Source: Rhodococcus sp. HNM0563 (GTDB lineage Bacteria > Actinomycetota > Actinomycetes > Mycobacteriales > Mycobacteriaceae). From it: a stretch of DNA of 64,000 bases. The notes below the pieces were generated by a model. It worked only from the letters and a program-made list of their open reading frames with translations, did not search any database and was not told the DNA's origin. This document shows, piece by piece, positions 18,230 to 26,954 of this stretch. Positions within the stretch are counted from its first letter, which is position 1. Each line of letters begins with the position of its first letter. The stretch spans positions 1,147-65,146 of the forward strand of contig NZ_JAASAF010000008.1 in assembly GCF_012726195.1 (NCBI RefSeq), read 5' to 3'. Made by a program: the position numbers and the translations under genes.

Positions 18230-19255
18230 ATGAATGCACCGCATTCGGAACAGGTTGTCGTGGTCACCGGCGCCTCGGGCGGTATCGGCCGCGCCGTCGC
18301 CCGCGCTTACGGCGCTCGCCGGGCCAAGGTCGCGCTACTCGCCCGCGGCGAGACGGGGCTCGCGGGCGCGGTCCACGACGTCGAGGCTGCTGGAGGCCGC
18401 GCTCTCGCGATCCCCACCGATGTTGCCGACCCCGAGCAGGTGGAGGCCGCTGCCGCCGAAGCCGAGCAGACGCTGGGACCCATCGACATCTGGGTGAACG
18501 TGGCTTTCACCTCCGTATTCGCCCCCGTCAGCGAGATAAGCCCCGCCGAATTCCGGCGCGTAACCGAGGTGAGCTACCTCGGCTACGTCTACGCCACCCT
18601 GTCGGCACTGCGGCGGATGAAATCCCGCAATCGCGGTGTGATCGTGCAGGTCGGCTCGGCGCTGGCCTATCGCGGTATCCCGCTGCAGAGCGCGTACTGC
18701 GGTTCCAAACACGCCATTCAAGGGTTCAACGAAGCACTACGCTGCGAACTGCTGCACGAGCGCAGCGGTGTCCGGGTGACGATGGTGCAGATGCCCGCGG
18801 TCAACACCCCGCAGTTCTCCTGGGTGCGGTCGCGGTTGCCGCACCACGCGCAGCCCGTCCCACCGATCTTCCAACCCGAGGTCGCGGCGCGCGCAGTTCT
18901 CTACGCCGCTGATCATCCGCGCCGCCGCGAGTACTGGGTGGGCGCCAGTACTGCGGGCACCCTCGCTGCCAATGCGATTGCGCCAGGCATCCTGGACAGG
19001 TATCTCGCCCGCACGGGGTACGCCTCTCAGCAGACCGACACCCCACGCGATCCTGATCAGCCGGAGAATCTCTTCACGCCTGCCGACGGTGCGGGCGGCC
19101 GCGACTTCGGTGCGCACGGCATCTTCGATGATCAATCTCGTGACCGCAGCGCACAACTGTGGGCGTCGCAGCATCACGGCGCCCTCGGTGTCGCGGCGAG
19201 TCTGGCCGCTGCGGCAGGCGCCGTCGCCGTGTTCGCCGGACGAAACCGGCGGTGA
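18230..19255 (+). CDS. Short-chain dehydrogenase/reductase with C-terminal membrane segment
   Basis: A 341-residue SDR. TGASGGIG (residues 13-20) binds the nucleotide, D-V-A near residue 66 follows the classical SDR, and the catalytic Ser in VQVGSALAYRG pairs with YCGSK (Tyr-155, Lys-159). The usual NNAG is replaced by VNVAF near residue 90. After the SDR core a ~60-residue extension ends in a hydrophobic segment (LGVAASLAAAAGAVAVFAG) with a basic tail, so it may be tail-anchored. The ATG has AAGGAGG upstream. It lies 63 bases after the GH15 gene with no terminator visible and is probably in the same transcript, hence in the MarR regulon. Confidence 0.85.
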   Translation: MNAPHSEQVVVVTGASGGIGRAVARAYGARRAKVALLARGETGLAGAVHDVEAAGGRALAIPTDVADPEQVEAAAAEAEQTLGPIDIWVNVAFTSVFAPVSEISPAEFRRVTEVSYLGYVYATLSALRRMKSRNRGVIVQVGSALAYRGIPLQSAYCGSKHAIQGFNEALRCELLHERSGVRVTMVQMPAVNTPQFSWVRSRLPHHAQPVPPIFQPEVAARAVLYAADHPRRREYWVGASTAGTLAANAIAPGILDRYLARTGYASQQTDTPRDPDQPENLFTPADGAGGRDFGAHGIFDDQSRDRSAQLWASQHHGALGVAASLAAAAGAVAVFAGRNRR

Positions 19256-19284
19256 TCCTGCACCCGAACAGAGGAGACGCGAGA

Positions 19285-19791
19285 TCAGCGGTTCGGTGGC
19301 CACAGCAGAGTGAGCACGTCTCCGTCCAGCGGCTCACCCGCAGCGGCTGCGAAGCGGCGTAGCGCGACGGTGAGGGAGTCGCGGTCTTCGGGGGTCATCC
19401 GCTCCAGAACCGCTGAGATCGAGTCGCGTCGATGCGCGCTGACCTTCTCGACCAATGCTTTTCCCTCAGCGGTCAATGTCAGGTTCAGGTTGCGCCGATC
19501 CTCCGGTGCATCTCGCCTATCCATCAAGCCTGCTTTGATGAGTCGGTCGACCGCGCGACTGGCATTGGACGGATTGACTTCCAGCGCCTGCGCGACCGCC
19601 GCCAGATTCAGCGGTCCCCAGGTGTCGACCATGACGAGAATCCGCAAGTGCGGCACCGACACCACGTCTTCCACCTCGGCCACCGAGGCCGCCGCGATCC
19701 CGACCAGCGCACGCGACGCCCACAGCACCGCATCGACCTGAGCCGGGAGATCTTTTCCTCGGCCGGATCGTCGACGCTGCGTGGCGTTCAT
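19285..19791 (-). CDS. MarR-family transcriptional regulator
   Basis: A 168-residue winged-helix repressor. The DNA-binding part is intact: LNLAAVAQALEVNPSNASRAVDRLIKAGLMDRRDAPEDRRNLNLTLTAEG, with the recognition helix SNASRAVDRL and the DxR-containing wing (DAPEDRR). Dimerisation helices flank it. The second ATG at 19791 is preferred over one at 19800 because GGAAGG lies 9 bases before it. An operator-like repeat sits at 19815-19836, just upstream, suggesting autoregulation. Identical architecture upstream of the TPP operon and the GH15 gene makes these its probable targets. Inducer unknown. Confidence 0.85.
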   Translation of the reverse strand: MNATQRRRSGRGKDLPAQVDAVLWASRALVGIAAASVAEVEDVVSVPHLRILVMVDTWGPLNLAAVAQALEVNPSNASRAVDRLIKAGLMDRRDAPEDRRNLNLTLTAEGKALVEKVSAHRRDSISAVLERMTPEDRDSLTVALRRFAAAAGEPLDGDVLTLLWPPNR

Positions 19792-19814
19792 ATCCCGCAT
19801 CCTTCCGCAGTCGA

Positions 19815-19836
19815 TTGCGGTCTCGCAACCATTGCG
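19815..19836 (+). promoter_or_regulatory. MarR-type operator upstream of marR
   Basis: TTGCG-GTCT-CGCAA-CCA-TTGCG, 23 bases before the regulator's start codon at 19791. Same half-site sequence and spacing as 16185-16206 and 16345-16366; best explained as an autoregulatory site. Confidence 0.7.
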
Positions 19837-19860
19837 TCCGTGGGAGAAATGAGTCGGTCA

Positions 19861-20280
19861 CTACTTCTGCGGCGGTAGGGCTCCACCGGCCGAGGCAGCA
19901 CCGAACACTTCGCGTCCGGTGCGTGCGCGAAACGGCTCGAGGACAGTGCGTTGGCGCTCGGCGCGGGCGATCAGCTCGTCGAAGTTGATTTTCGGCAGCC
20001 GGGAATCGAGTTCCGCGAGATCACGCAGCGTGGTCCACAGCTGTTTCTTGCCCTCGATACCCATCAATAGGAACTCGAGCTCCACGAACCGGCTCAGCGG
20101 CGAATAGCCGCGAAGCCGACCGTTGAGTTTCAACCGTCCCATGCGCTCGGCCCACGTATCGACCTCGTCTTCGCTCACTCCCTCTGCGAGGTGCATGTCG
20201 ACGCGGGTGGGCCACCGCTCGCCTGGACCGTACGGGGTACGGGTACCCCAGGGTTGCCCGATTCTGTCCGTTGCCATCAT
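19861..20280 (-). pseudogene. Chimeric ORF: molybdopterin-oxidoreductase head fused to an unrelated tail
   Basis: About 139 residues. The first ~40 (ATDRIGQPWGTRTPYGPGER, then WPTRVDMHLAEGVSEDEVDTW) look like the conserved leader of actinobacterial molybdopterin oxidoreductases of the nitrate-reductase type, where the text normally continues into a Cys/Asp-rich catalytic region. Here it switches to AERMGRLKLNGRLRGYSPLSRF, with a helical tail FVELEFLLMGIEGKKQLWTTLRDL that I do not recognise. No molybdopterin-binding motif follows. This reads as a fusion created by an internal deletion. Start choice among ATGs at 20277/20280 is uncertain and no ribosome site is clear. It could still be a translated small protein. 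Confidence 0.4.
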
Positions 20281-20454
20281 CACGCGGTACCCGAAGGGTA
20301 GGCGTCCAAACAGGCGTCGCGGGGAGCGATCCGCGGGACGCCTGCTGTCGCGAAGCGGGGGTGGGGATGAACATGTCGGGGAGAGTTCTTAAGGTTGGTC
20401 GTGCCCGCGCCGCCGACGGGTGGAAGTGGTGTCCGCAGAGTGAGGGGAGTGGGT

Positions 20455-23400
20455 GTGGAGTCGAGGGACAACGATCCTGAACTGAGGGATCGAGTACAAC
20501 GCCTGCTCACCTTCCTGTCCGAGCTCGTCAAAGCGCGCAGCACCCCCGTCCGAGTGCTCGGCAAACACCGCGCCGTGATGTCTCTCGAGGAAGGCAACCT
20601 CGACATCGGACTGAGCGCCGCTGCCGCAGCGGGCGACGTGGTCCTCCGCGCACGACGTGTTCAACTCGAAGACCCGCCGCAACCTCCCGCGTCGGTCGCG
20701 AGGTATGTGCGGGGAGCCATCGACGACTCCGCGGTCGAACCCACTCTCGACCCGACCGCCACCGACGCCGCCGAACGTTTCGACAGCTGGCTCACCGAAT
20801 GGCGAGTATGGGCAGCCGTCGACCGCGAGCGTCGCCCCGCCTCGCACCTCTACACCTTCCTCCAACGCGCGATGCTCGACCTCGAATCTCAACCCGAATC
20901 GCTCGAGCTCGTCCTCGCGTCGGGGCTGTTGCATCTGTCGGCCGAGGTCGCGGGGGAGCAGGTGCGCACGCATCTGATCACGCAGTCCACCTTCGTCGAA
21001 CGACACGCGGCAACCGGCGACCTGCTGGTGCGGTTGAATCCCGACCTCGGGCCGTCGCTCGAAGACACCCAGCTCCTCACCGGCCTGGAGGTGTTCGACC
21101 CATCCGGCACCCGCAGCCTCCACGAGTCCCTTGCAACCCAGGTTGCGTCGCCCGTGGATCCCGCAGCCCGCGGTTTTCTCAAAGGCTGGGCCGACCGCGC
21201 GCTCGTCGTGCCCGTCGACGTCGTGGACCATGCCGAGGACGCGTCGTCGCCCGACATGTTCCTCACGCCGTCACCTTCGCTGGTGCTGCGCAAGCACGGC
21301 GCCTCAGCGCTCATCGAGTACTACAACCGTATGGCCGAGGCCGTTGCCGACGAGTCGAAGCCGGTGCCGCTCGGTCTGGCGCAGCTCGTCGAGGCGATCG
21401 AACCGGAAGAGCGTGTGGCCTGGCTCGACCACATCGGCAGGCCGTCCGCCCTGTTCACCGGCGACCCGATGTTCCCGCTGCCTGCGAATGAAGAGCAGCG
21501 CGACATCATCGATCGCCTCACCGGCGACAGTGGGGTCGTGGTCGAGGGGCCGCCGGGTACCGGCAAGACCCACACCATCGCCAATATCGTCTCCGCGCTG
21601 CTCGCTCGCGGCCAGCGGGTGCTGGTCACCAGTGAGAAGGCCCAGGCGCTGCGCGTGCTCCGCGACAAGCTTCCGCCCGAATTGCAGGAGCTGTGCGTAT
21701 CGGTGACCGACCCGGTGCAGGGCGGTTCTGCGGAGCTCACCCATAGCGTCGGTGAGATCGCCACGCGCAAAGCGCAATTCAACGCGCGGCGTGCACAAGA
21801 ACGCATCGACGACCTCACGGCGCAACGCGATGAGGCACTGAGCCGCCGCGCGATGTTGATGGAACAGGTGCGGCGGGTCCGAGCGGAGGAGACGGTCGTG
21901 CAACCCGCCGTCGCCGCCGGCTACGAGGGCACAGCCGCGTCGATCGTCCGGCGGGTCCGCGCACAGGAATCCAAGTACGAGTGGTTGCCCGCGCCTCTTC
22001 TCGCCGACGTTCCACCGCTGACCGTCGATGAGGTCGTCACCCTTCACGGACTTCACCAGCGGTCGAGTGTCGAGCGTGCACGGCGCAGGCACCAGCTTTT
22101 CCCCGATCTGGCCCTCCCCACCCAGAGGGAGGTGCAGTACGCGTGCGCGGCGGTCGCGCAAGCGCCGAAGGAGATCGGGAGCAACGCACTGCAAGAGGTG
22201 CTGCGCATACTCGAGGGTGCGCCACTCGACGCCCTCGCCCGCATCCGCGGCCTGTGCGAACAACTGCAGGGCGCCCTGGAAGACGCAGATCGGCTCGATG
22301 CGCGAATTCAACGCGTGACCGACGACGTTTTGTCCGGGAAGGCGCAGCACCTGTGGGGGAAGACCGCTGAACTCGCAGATCTCGTGCAGTCTGCGCAGGC
22401 TGCCGACCGCGCTGTCGGCGCTAGCTCGGTCGAGACGCCGGTGACAGGACCGCTTGCGCTGGAGGCGTATGACGCGCTGGCCCGCAAGCTCGAGGCCGGC
22501 GACACATGGCGTAGCGGCTTCACGCGCTTCCGCAGGAGCGACGAGCAATCTGCAGTCGAGGCGCTTGGTGAGGTCGCCACCGTCGACGGTGTCGCGGCCA
22601 CCACCGCGCACACGGCACGCATCGTTGCGGAACACTTGCGCGCGCTCGAAGCGATTCGGGTGGCGGGGATCGTCCTCCGCGATCTCGGTATCGATGTTGC
22701 GCTCGACGAGTCGCGCAGCCGCGCTGTCGGCACCTTGGCGTTCATCGACCGCGACCGCGGCATCGTCGACAACCTCGTCACCCGCGTCGGGGACGTCGAA
22801 ACGGAAATGCGCCACATCCACCCCGGTGCGCCGCGGATCACGAGTATCGCGCAGGCTCGGTCGGTTGCGGAGTCCGCGCGAGTGATTGCTGCAGCCGGTA
22901 CTGCGGAAGCAAGCAAGACCTGGCTCGAATCCATCGGCATGGACGTGCGGGGCAAGACCGCAGGGGGAGCATCGCCAGAGGGACGCGCGCTGGCGCGGGC
23001 CTTTAACGACGCGGACTTCGAGGGCATCAATACGGCGTTGGACGCGTGGGATCGCGCGGTCGGTGAACAGCGCGAAGAGCTCGAGCTCGTCTCGCTGCAT
23101 GCAAAGTTGACCACCGCCGCGCCGGCGCTCGCACAGGCCATTGCCGAGAATCCGTTGAGTTTGGGCTGGCCGGTCCGTCTCGCGGACATCGAGGATGCGT
23201 GGGCGTGGCGTCGCGCAGATCAGTGGGCCAAACGTTTCCACGAGCACAGCGACGACGGGCAGTTCGAACGCGACCTCGACGCAGTCGAACAAGACATCGC
23301 GCGTGCGACGACGCAGCTCCTCGCTGTGAAGGCGTGGAGCGCGTGCCTCGATCGCACCACCGCCGAGCAGGTCCAGGCCCTCCACTCGTATCGCGACCAT

Positions 23401-24756
23401 GTCGCGAGCATCGGTAAGGGCACCGGCAGATACGCAGAGCGCTACCGGGCTGCGGCACGAGAAGCCATGCAGGTCGCGCAAGGCGCGGTGCCCGCATGGG
23501 TGATGCCGCTCCAGGAAGTGTTGTCTTCGGTTCCGCCCGAACAGAATTCATTCGACGTTGTCATCGTCGACGAAGCGAGCCAGGCGGACATCAGCAGCCT
23601 GTTCCTGTTGTGGCTCGCTCCGCGTGTGATCGTCGTCGGCGACGACAAGCAGTGCGCGCCCAGCGGGGTGTCGCTGGGTGCGCTCGACGGGGTGTTCAGT
23701 CGTCTCGATTCGTACCTTCCCGACATCCCGAAGTATCTGCGCGACAGTTTCACTCCACGATCAAGCATGTTTTCGTTGCTGCGGTCGCGGTTCGGGAGCA
23801 TCGTCCGCTTGCGGGAGCATTTCCGGTCGATGCCGGAGATCATCGCGTGGTCGAGCGAACAGTTCTACGCGGACGACCCGTTGGTTCCGTTGCGGCAGTA
23901 CGGAGCCGACAGACTGCCGCCGCTGCGCACCACTCTCGTCGAGAATGGTGCTGTTGCAGGGCAGAATTCATCGTTGACGAACCGAGCTGAGGCTTACGCT
24001 CTCGTCGACACCTTCGTGCAGTGCCTCAACGACCAGGCCTATGACGGGAAGACGTTCGGCGTGGTGGTGCTGCAGGGGCAGTCGCAGGTCGACGTCATTC
24101 AGAACGAACTGCTGGCAAGGCTCACCCCGGAACAGTGGGAGCAGCGCAGGCTCCGCGTCGGAACGCCGCCGGATTTCCAGGGCGACGAGCGGCATGTGAT
24201 GTTCCTGTCGATGGTCGTGGCTCCTGAACAGAACATTGCGGCGATGACGAGGACGGAATACCAGCGGCGGTTCAACGTTGCGGCGTCGCGGGCGCAGGAC
24301 CAACTCTGGCTGTTCCACTCGCGCACAGCAGACACGTTGCGGCCGACAGACCTGCGACACTCCCTGCTCACATACATGCAGTCGGTGTCGCCGGCACCTG
24401 CCGATCCGATGCCGGCGGGCGTGACGCGCAGCGAGCGGCACGAGGCGTTCGGCAGCCTCTTCGAACAGGCAGTGTTCCTCGACATCGCCTCGCGCGGGTA
24501 TCACGTGAATCCGAGAGTCGACGTGAACGGTTACTTCATCGACTTGGTGTTGACGGGTGCGGCGGGGAAGCTGGCTGTGGCGTGCGATGGCGATCAGTGG
24601 CATACCAACCCTGACCGGCAGCGCGCCGATATCGAACGCGAACGCGAACTACAGCGGAGCGGGTGGAGGTTCTGGCGGGTGCGGGAATCGGAGTACTACC
24701 TCGACCCGGCCGGGGCGATGGCGGGGTTGTGGGAAGAGCTCGACCGGCGGACTTAG
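20455..24756 (+). CDS. Giant SF1 (UPF1-like) helicase with REase_MTES_1575-type nuclease domain, copy 1
   Basis: A 1433-residue cytoplasmic protein. Residues ~1-340 form a conserved head; Walker A GPPGTGKTHTIAN is near 365, DEASQAD (motif II) near 1038, GDDKQC (III) just after, and RFNVAASRAQDQLWLF (VI) near 1280. Between motifs I and II is a ~600-residue helical insertion. The last ~120 residues are a Vsr/DUF559-like nuclease fold (FIDLVLTG...CDGDQWHTNPDRQRADIERERELQRSGWRFWRV). The Glu expected before CDGD is Ala-1376 (codon GCG, 24580-24582), which may disable cleavage. The GTG at 20455 was chosen because VESR(D/E)NDPEL is shared with copy 2 at 30494. Likely an antiviral helicase-nuclease; target unknown. 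Confidence 0.8.
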   Translation: MESRDNDPELRDRVQRLLTFLSELVKARSTPVRVLGKHRAVMSLEEGNLDIGLSAAAAAGDVVLRARRVQLEDPPQPPASVARYVRGAIDDSAVEPTLDPTATDAAERFDSWLTEWRVWAAVDRERRPASHLYTFLQRAMLDLESQPESLELVLASGLLHLSAEVAGEQVRTHLITQSTFVERHAATGDLLVRLNPDLGPSLEDTQLLTGLEVFDPSGTRSLHESLATQVASPVDPAARGFLKGWADRALVVPVDVVDHAEDASSPDMFLTPSPSLVLRKHGASALIEYYNRMAEAVADESKPVPLGLAQLVEAIEPEERVAWLDHIGRPSALFTGDPMFPLPANEEQRDIIDRLTGDSGVVVEGPPGTGKTHTIANIVSALLARGQRVLVTSEKAQALRVLRDKLPPELQELCVSVTDPVQGGSAELTHSVGEIATRKAQFNARRAQERIDDLTAQRDEALSRRAMLMEQVRRVRAEETVVQPAVAAGYEGTAASIVRRVRAQESKYEWLPAPLLADVPPLTVDEVVTLHGLHQRSSVERARRRHQLFPDLALPTQREVQYACAAVAQAPKEIGSNALQEVLRILEGAPLDALARIRGLCEQLQGALEDADRLDARIQRVTDDVLSGKAQHLWGKTAELADLVQSAQAADRAVGASSVETPVTGPLALEAYDALARKLEAGDTWRSGFTRFRRSDEQSAVEALGEVATVDGVAATTAHTARIVAEHLRALEAIRVAGIVLRDLGIDVALDESRSRAVGTLAFIDRDRGIVDNLVTRVGDVETEMRHIHPGAPRITSIAQARSVAESARVIAAAGTAEASKTWLESIGMDVRGKTAGGASPEGRALARAFNDADFEGINTALDAWDRAVGEQREELELVSLHAKLTTAAPALAQAIAENPLSLGWPVRLADIEDAWAWRRADQWAKRFHEHSDDGQFERDLDAVEQDIARATTQLLAVKAWSACLDRTTAEQVQALHSYRDHVASIGKGTGRYAERYRAAAREAMQVAQGAVPAWVMPLQEVLSSVPPEQNSFDVVIVDEASQADISSLFLLWLAPRVIVVGDDKQCAPSGVSLGALDGVFSRLDSYLPDIPKYLRDSFTPRSSMFSLLRSRFGSIVRLREHFRSMPEIIAWSSEQFYADDPLVPLRQYGADRLPPLRTTLVENGAVAGQNSSLTNRAEAYALVDTFVQCLNDQAYDGKTFGVVVLQGQSQVDVIQNELLARLTPEQWEQRRLRVGTPPDFQGDERHVMFLSMVVAPEQNIAAMTRTEYQRRFNVAASRAQDQLWLFHSRTADTLRPTDLRHSLLTYMQSVSPAPADPMPAGVTRSERHEAFGSLFEQAVFLDIASRGYHVNPRVDVNGYFIDLVLTGAAGKLAVACDGDQWHTNPDRQRADIERERELQRSGWRFWRVRESEYYLDPAGAMAGLWEELDRRT

Positions 24757-24775
24757 CGCTTGAACTCTTGAATGT

Positions 24776-24815
24776 CAATCAACCTAAATCACTGATTGGT
24801 GATTTAGGTTGATTG
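24776..24815 (+). terminator. Perfect 17-bp inverted repeat, probable terminator
   Basis: Arms 24776-24792 and 24799-24815 are exact reverse complements around a 6-base TGATTG loop, starting 20 bases after the helicase stop codon. The stem is AT-rich and the T-tract after it is weak (CTTTCT), so it is not a textbook intrinsic terminator. A protein-binding site for the AbiE-type antitoxin downstream is an alternative. Confidence 0.5.
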
Positions 24816-24996
24816 CTTTCTGCGCGGAGGTGTGGTGGCAGCGGTGTGGTGGGGGCTCTGAGTGTCGGGGTCGGCGCCCTGACGACGATGAGGAATGCGT
24901 CGTCGGCTAGGCAGCGATGGTGCAGCGTTCAGATAATTGGTTGATTCCAACGGCGGTGGAGGTATTATCTTTCCCGAACGCCGGGAGGGGTGGAGG

Positions 24997-26076
24997 GTGG
25001 ACACGAGCAGGGAGCCGCGTAACGAGGCCGAGATCGTGCGCGCCGGCGGGTCGATACTGATCGACCGCCTGCCATCTCGATGGGAAACACGCTACGGCGC
25101 GACCCCTGAGAATGCGGGGGCGGACGCGGTCGTCCACGTGACGGCGCCGGATGGCCGTGCCGTGGACTTGGTTCTGCAGGCCCGACGCAACGTCGAGAGT
25201 CGCGACATCCCGTTGATCAGAGAGCGGCTCGATCTCGTCGTCGGCGGCAGGCTGGGTAGTCACGGCGTGGTGGTGGCGAAATACCTGTCGCCCCCGGTGC
25301 GCAAGCGCCTCCGAGACGCCGGAATCTCGTACGTCGACGCCACGGGGAATGTTCAGGTGGACGTCGATTCGCCGGGGCTGTTCATCTCGGGTAGCGGTGC
25401 GGAACGGGATCCTTGGCGCGGGCCCGGACGCCCGCGGGGCACCCTGAAGGGTGATCCTGCCGCAAAGGTGGTTCGGACGCTGATCGACGTCGACCGGGAG
25501 TGGACGATCAGGGACCTGATTCGAGAATCGGGTTCGTCGACCGGGTCAACCTACCGAGTGGTGGAGTTCCTCGAAGCCGAAGAGCTGATCGTCCGAACCG
25601 ATGCGGGAGGACTCGTCGTCCCGCACTGGAGCGAGTTGCTGCGACGGTGGAGTGCGGACTATGCGTTCGTGCGCAGCAGCGTCGTTACTCGCTGGATCGC
25701 ACCACGCGGATTGCAGGCGCTGATGGAGACCGTCGCCGAATCCGACGAGCTGTATGCAGTGACCGGCACTATCGCGGCCGCAGCCTGGGTCGAGTACGCG
25801 CCGCCCCGCAACGCGATGATCTACGTCGATGACAGCGCCAGGTGCGCTCAGGCGTGGGGGCTCCGCGCCACGGAATCGGGCGTGAATGTACTTCTGGCGG
25901 AACCGAGCACAGACGTCGTTTTCGCTCGGATGCTGGAGGACGACGTTGGCGTGACCCGTGTGGCTCCTGCGCAGGTGGCCGTAGACCTCCTCACCGGACC
26001 TGGCCGCAACCCGTCTGAGGCCGAAGAACTCATCGAATGGATGGTGCGAAATGAGCCCCAGTGGCGTCGACGGTAA
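24997..26076 (+). CDS. AbiEi-like antitoxin / transcriptional regulator (type IV toxin-antitoxin)
   Basis: A 359-residue protein. The N-terminal ~130 residues resemble a degraded nuclease-like fold (VDLVLQARRNVESRDIPLIRERL, then VVAKYLSPPVRKRLRDAGISYVDATGN). A winged helix spans ~170-225 (REWTIRDLIRESGSSTGSTYRVVEFLEAEELI), and the C-terminal part (VTGTIAAAAWVEYAPPRNAMIYV) is the family's sensor-like domain. In AbiE systems this gene represses the operon and neutralises a nucleotidyltransferase toxin. The GTG at 24997 has GGGAGGGG 6 bases upstream. Its 3' end overlaps the toxin gene by 26 bases, the usual coupling in such pairs. Confidence 0.7.
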   Translation: MDTSREPRNEAEIVRAGGSILIDRLPSRWETRYGATPENAGADAVVHVTAPDGRAVDLVLQARRNVESRDIPLIRERLDLVVGGRLGSHGVVVAKYLSPPVRKRLRDAGISYVDATGNVQVDVDSPGLFISGSGAERDPWRGPGRPRGTLKGDPAAKVVRTLIDVDREWTIRDLIRESGSSTGSTYRVVEFLEAEELIVRTDAGGLVVPHWSELLRRWSADYAFVRSSVVTRWIAPRGLQALMETVAESDELYAVTGTIAAAAWVEYAPPRNAMIYVDDSARCAQAWGLRATESGVNVLLAEPSTDVVFARMLEDDVGVTRVAPAQVAVDLLTGPGRNPSEAEELIEWMVRNEPQWRRR

Positions 26077-26896
26077 CGACGACCTCCTCGTGCGGACGAG
26101 GTCGGCCCTGCTGGATGCCGTCGAAGCGCTGGGCGAGCACAGGGACTCAGTGGTGGTGATCGGAGCTCAGGCGATCTACCTTCGCACAGGTGGTGTACCC
26201 GTTGCCCTCGCGGAGTCGACGAAGGATGCCGACCTCGCACTCGACCCTCGGGGCTTGGCGGAGGACCCGAGAGTCGAGGCCGCCATGGAGGCGGCCGGGT
26301 TCTTCCTCGATCGTGTCAGTGGACAGCCAGGCTCGTGGCGAAACGCCGACGGGATCCCAGTCGACTTGATGGTGCCCGAAGCGCTGGCGGGGCCAGGATC
26401 GAAAAGCACTCGGGGCGGGCGGATTCCACCTCACGGGAAGCGGGCGACGCGTCGGGCTCGCGGGTTGGAAGCAGTGGTGGTCGACAACGACCGGACCTGG
26501 ATCGATGCCCTCGACCCTGCCGACGGACGACAGGTGAATGTGCGCGTTGCCGGTCCCGCGGCACTCCTGGTGGCCAAACTGCACAAGATCGGGGAGCGGG
26601 TCGAGAATCCGACTCGGCTGAACGACAAGGATGCGCACGACATCTACCGGATTCTCCGGGCGGTCGAGACCGAGGAATTGAGTAGCTCGTTCACACGCCT
26701 GCTTGCAGACGAAGTGAGTGGTGCCGTGACGGCAGAAGCCGTCGTGCACCTGAGGGACTTGTTCGCTGCCGGGCACGACGCGCTGGGGGCGGCGATGGCA
26801 GGGCGCGCTGAGGAAGGGGTTGGCGATCCTGACGAGGTTGCTGTGGCAGTGACCTTCCTCGCCGGGGATCTGGTGGAGATGCTGCCATCCGTGTGA
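26051..26896 (+). CDS. AbiEii-like nucleotidyltransferase toxin
   Basis: A 281-residue nucleotidyltransferase-fold protein. The active-site pattern is present: VVIGAQAIYLR (the hG-A/S motif, near residue 37), then STKDADLAL (the two metal-binding Asp, near 58-60), followed by a third acidic strand around GIPVDLMVPE (~104). The C-terminal helical part (LLVAKLHKIGERV, LNDKDAHDIYRIL) matches AbiEii/COG4849-type toxins. Members of this family are proposed to use NTPs to block translation. The gene starts inside the antitoxin gene with weak ribosome binding, consistent with coupling. An IS630 remnant begins immediately downstream. Confidence 0.7.
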   Translation: MSPSGVDGNDDLLVRTRSALLDAVEALGEHRDSVVVIGAQAIYLRTGGVPVALAESTKDADLALDPRGLAEDPRVEAAMEAAGFFLDRVSGQPGSWRNADGIPVDLMVPEALAGPGSKSTRGGRIPPHGKRATRRARGLEAVVVDNDRTWIDALDPADGRQVNVRVAGPAALLVAKLHKIGERVENPTRLNDKDAHDIYRILRAVETEELSSSFTRLLADEVSGAVTAEAVVHLRDLFAAGHDALGAAMAGRAEEGVGDPDEVAVAVTFLAGDLVEMLPSV

Positions 26897-26954
26897 CCCC
26901 CGAAACACCGCAACTTCCTCACCGCGATGAGGATCTCGATGGGCATCTCGGTGC

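Noticed and set aside
20311-20344. Imperfect hairpin (CAGGCGTC...GACGCCTG) as a terminator
   Set aside because: It lies in a divergent intergenic region upstream of both neighbours and has no T-tract; possibly an operator, but nothing supports a call.
21304-23481. Very long open frame antisense to helicase copy 1
   Set aside because: High-GC coding DNA produces long antisense frames. The protein text is low-complexity and Arg/His-rich with no motif, whereas the sense frame has a full helicase.
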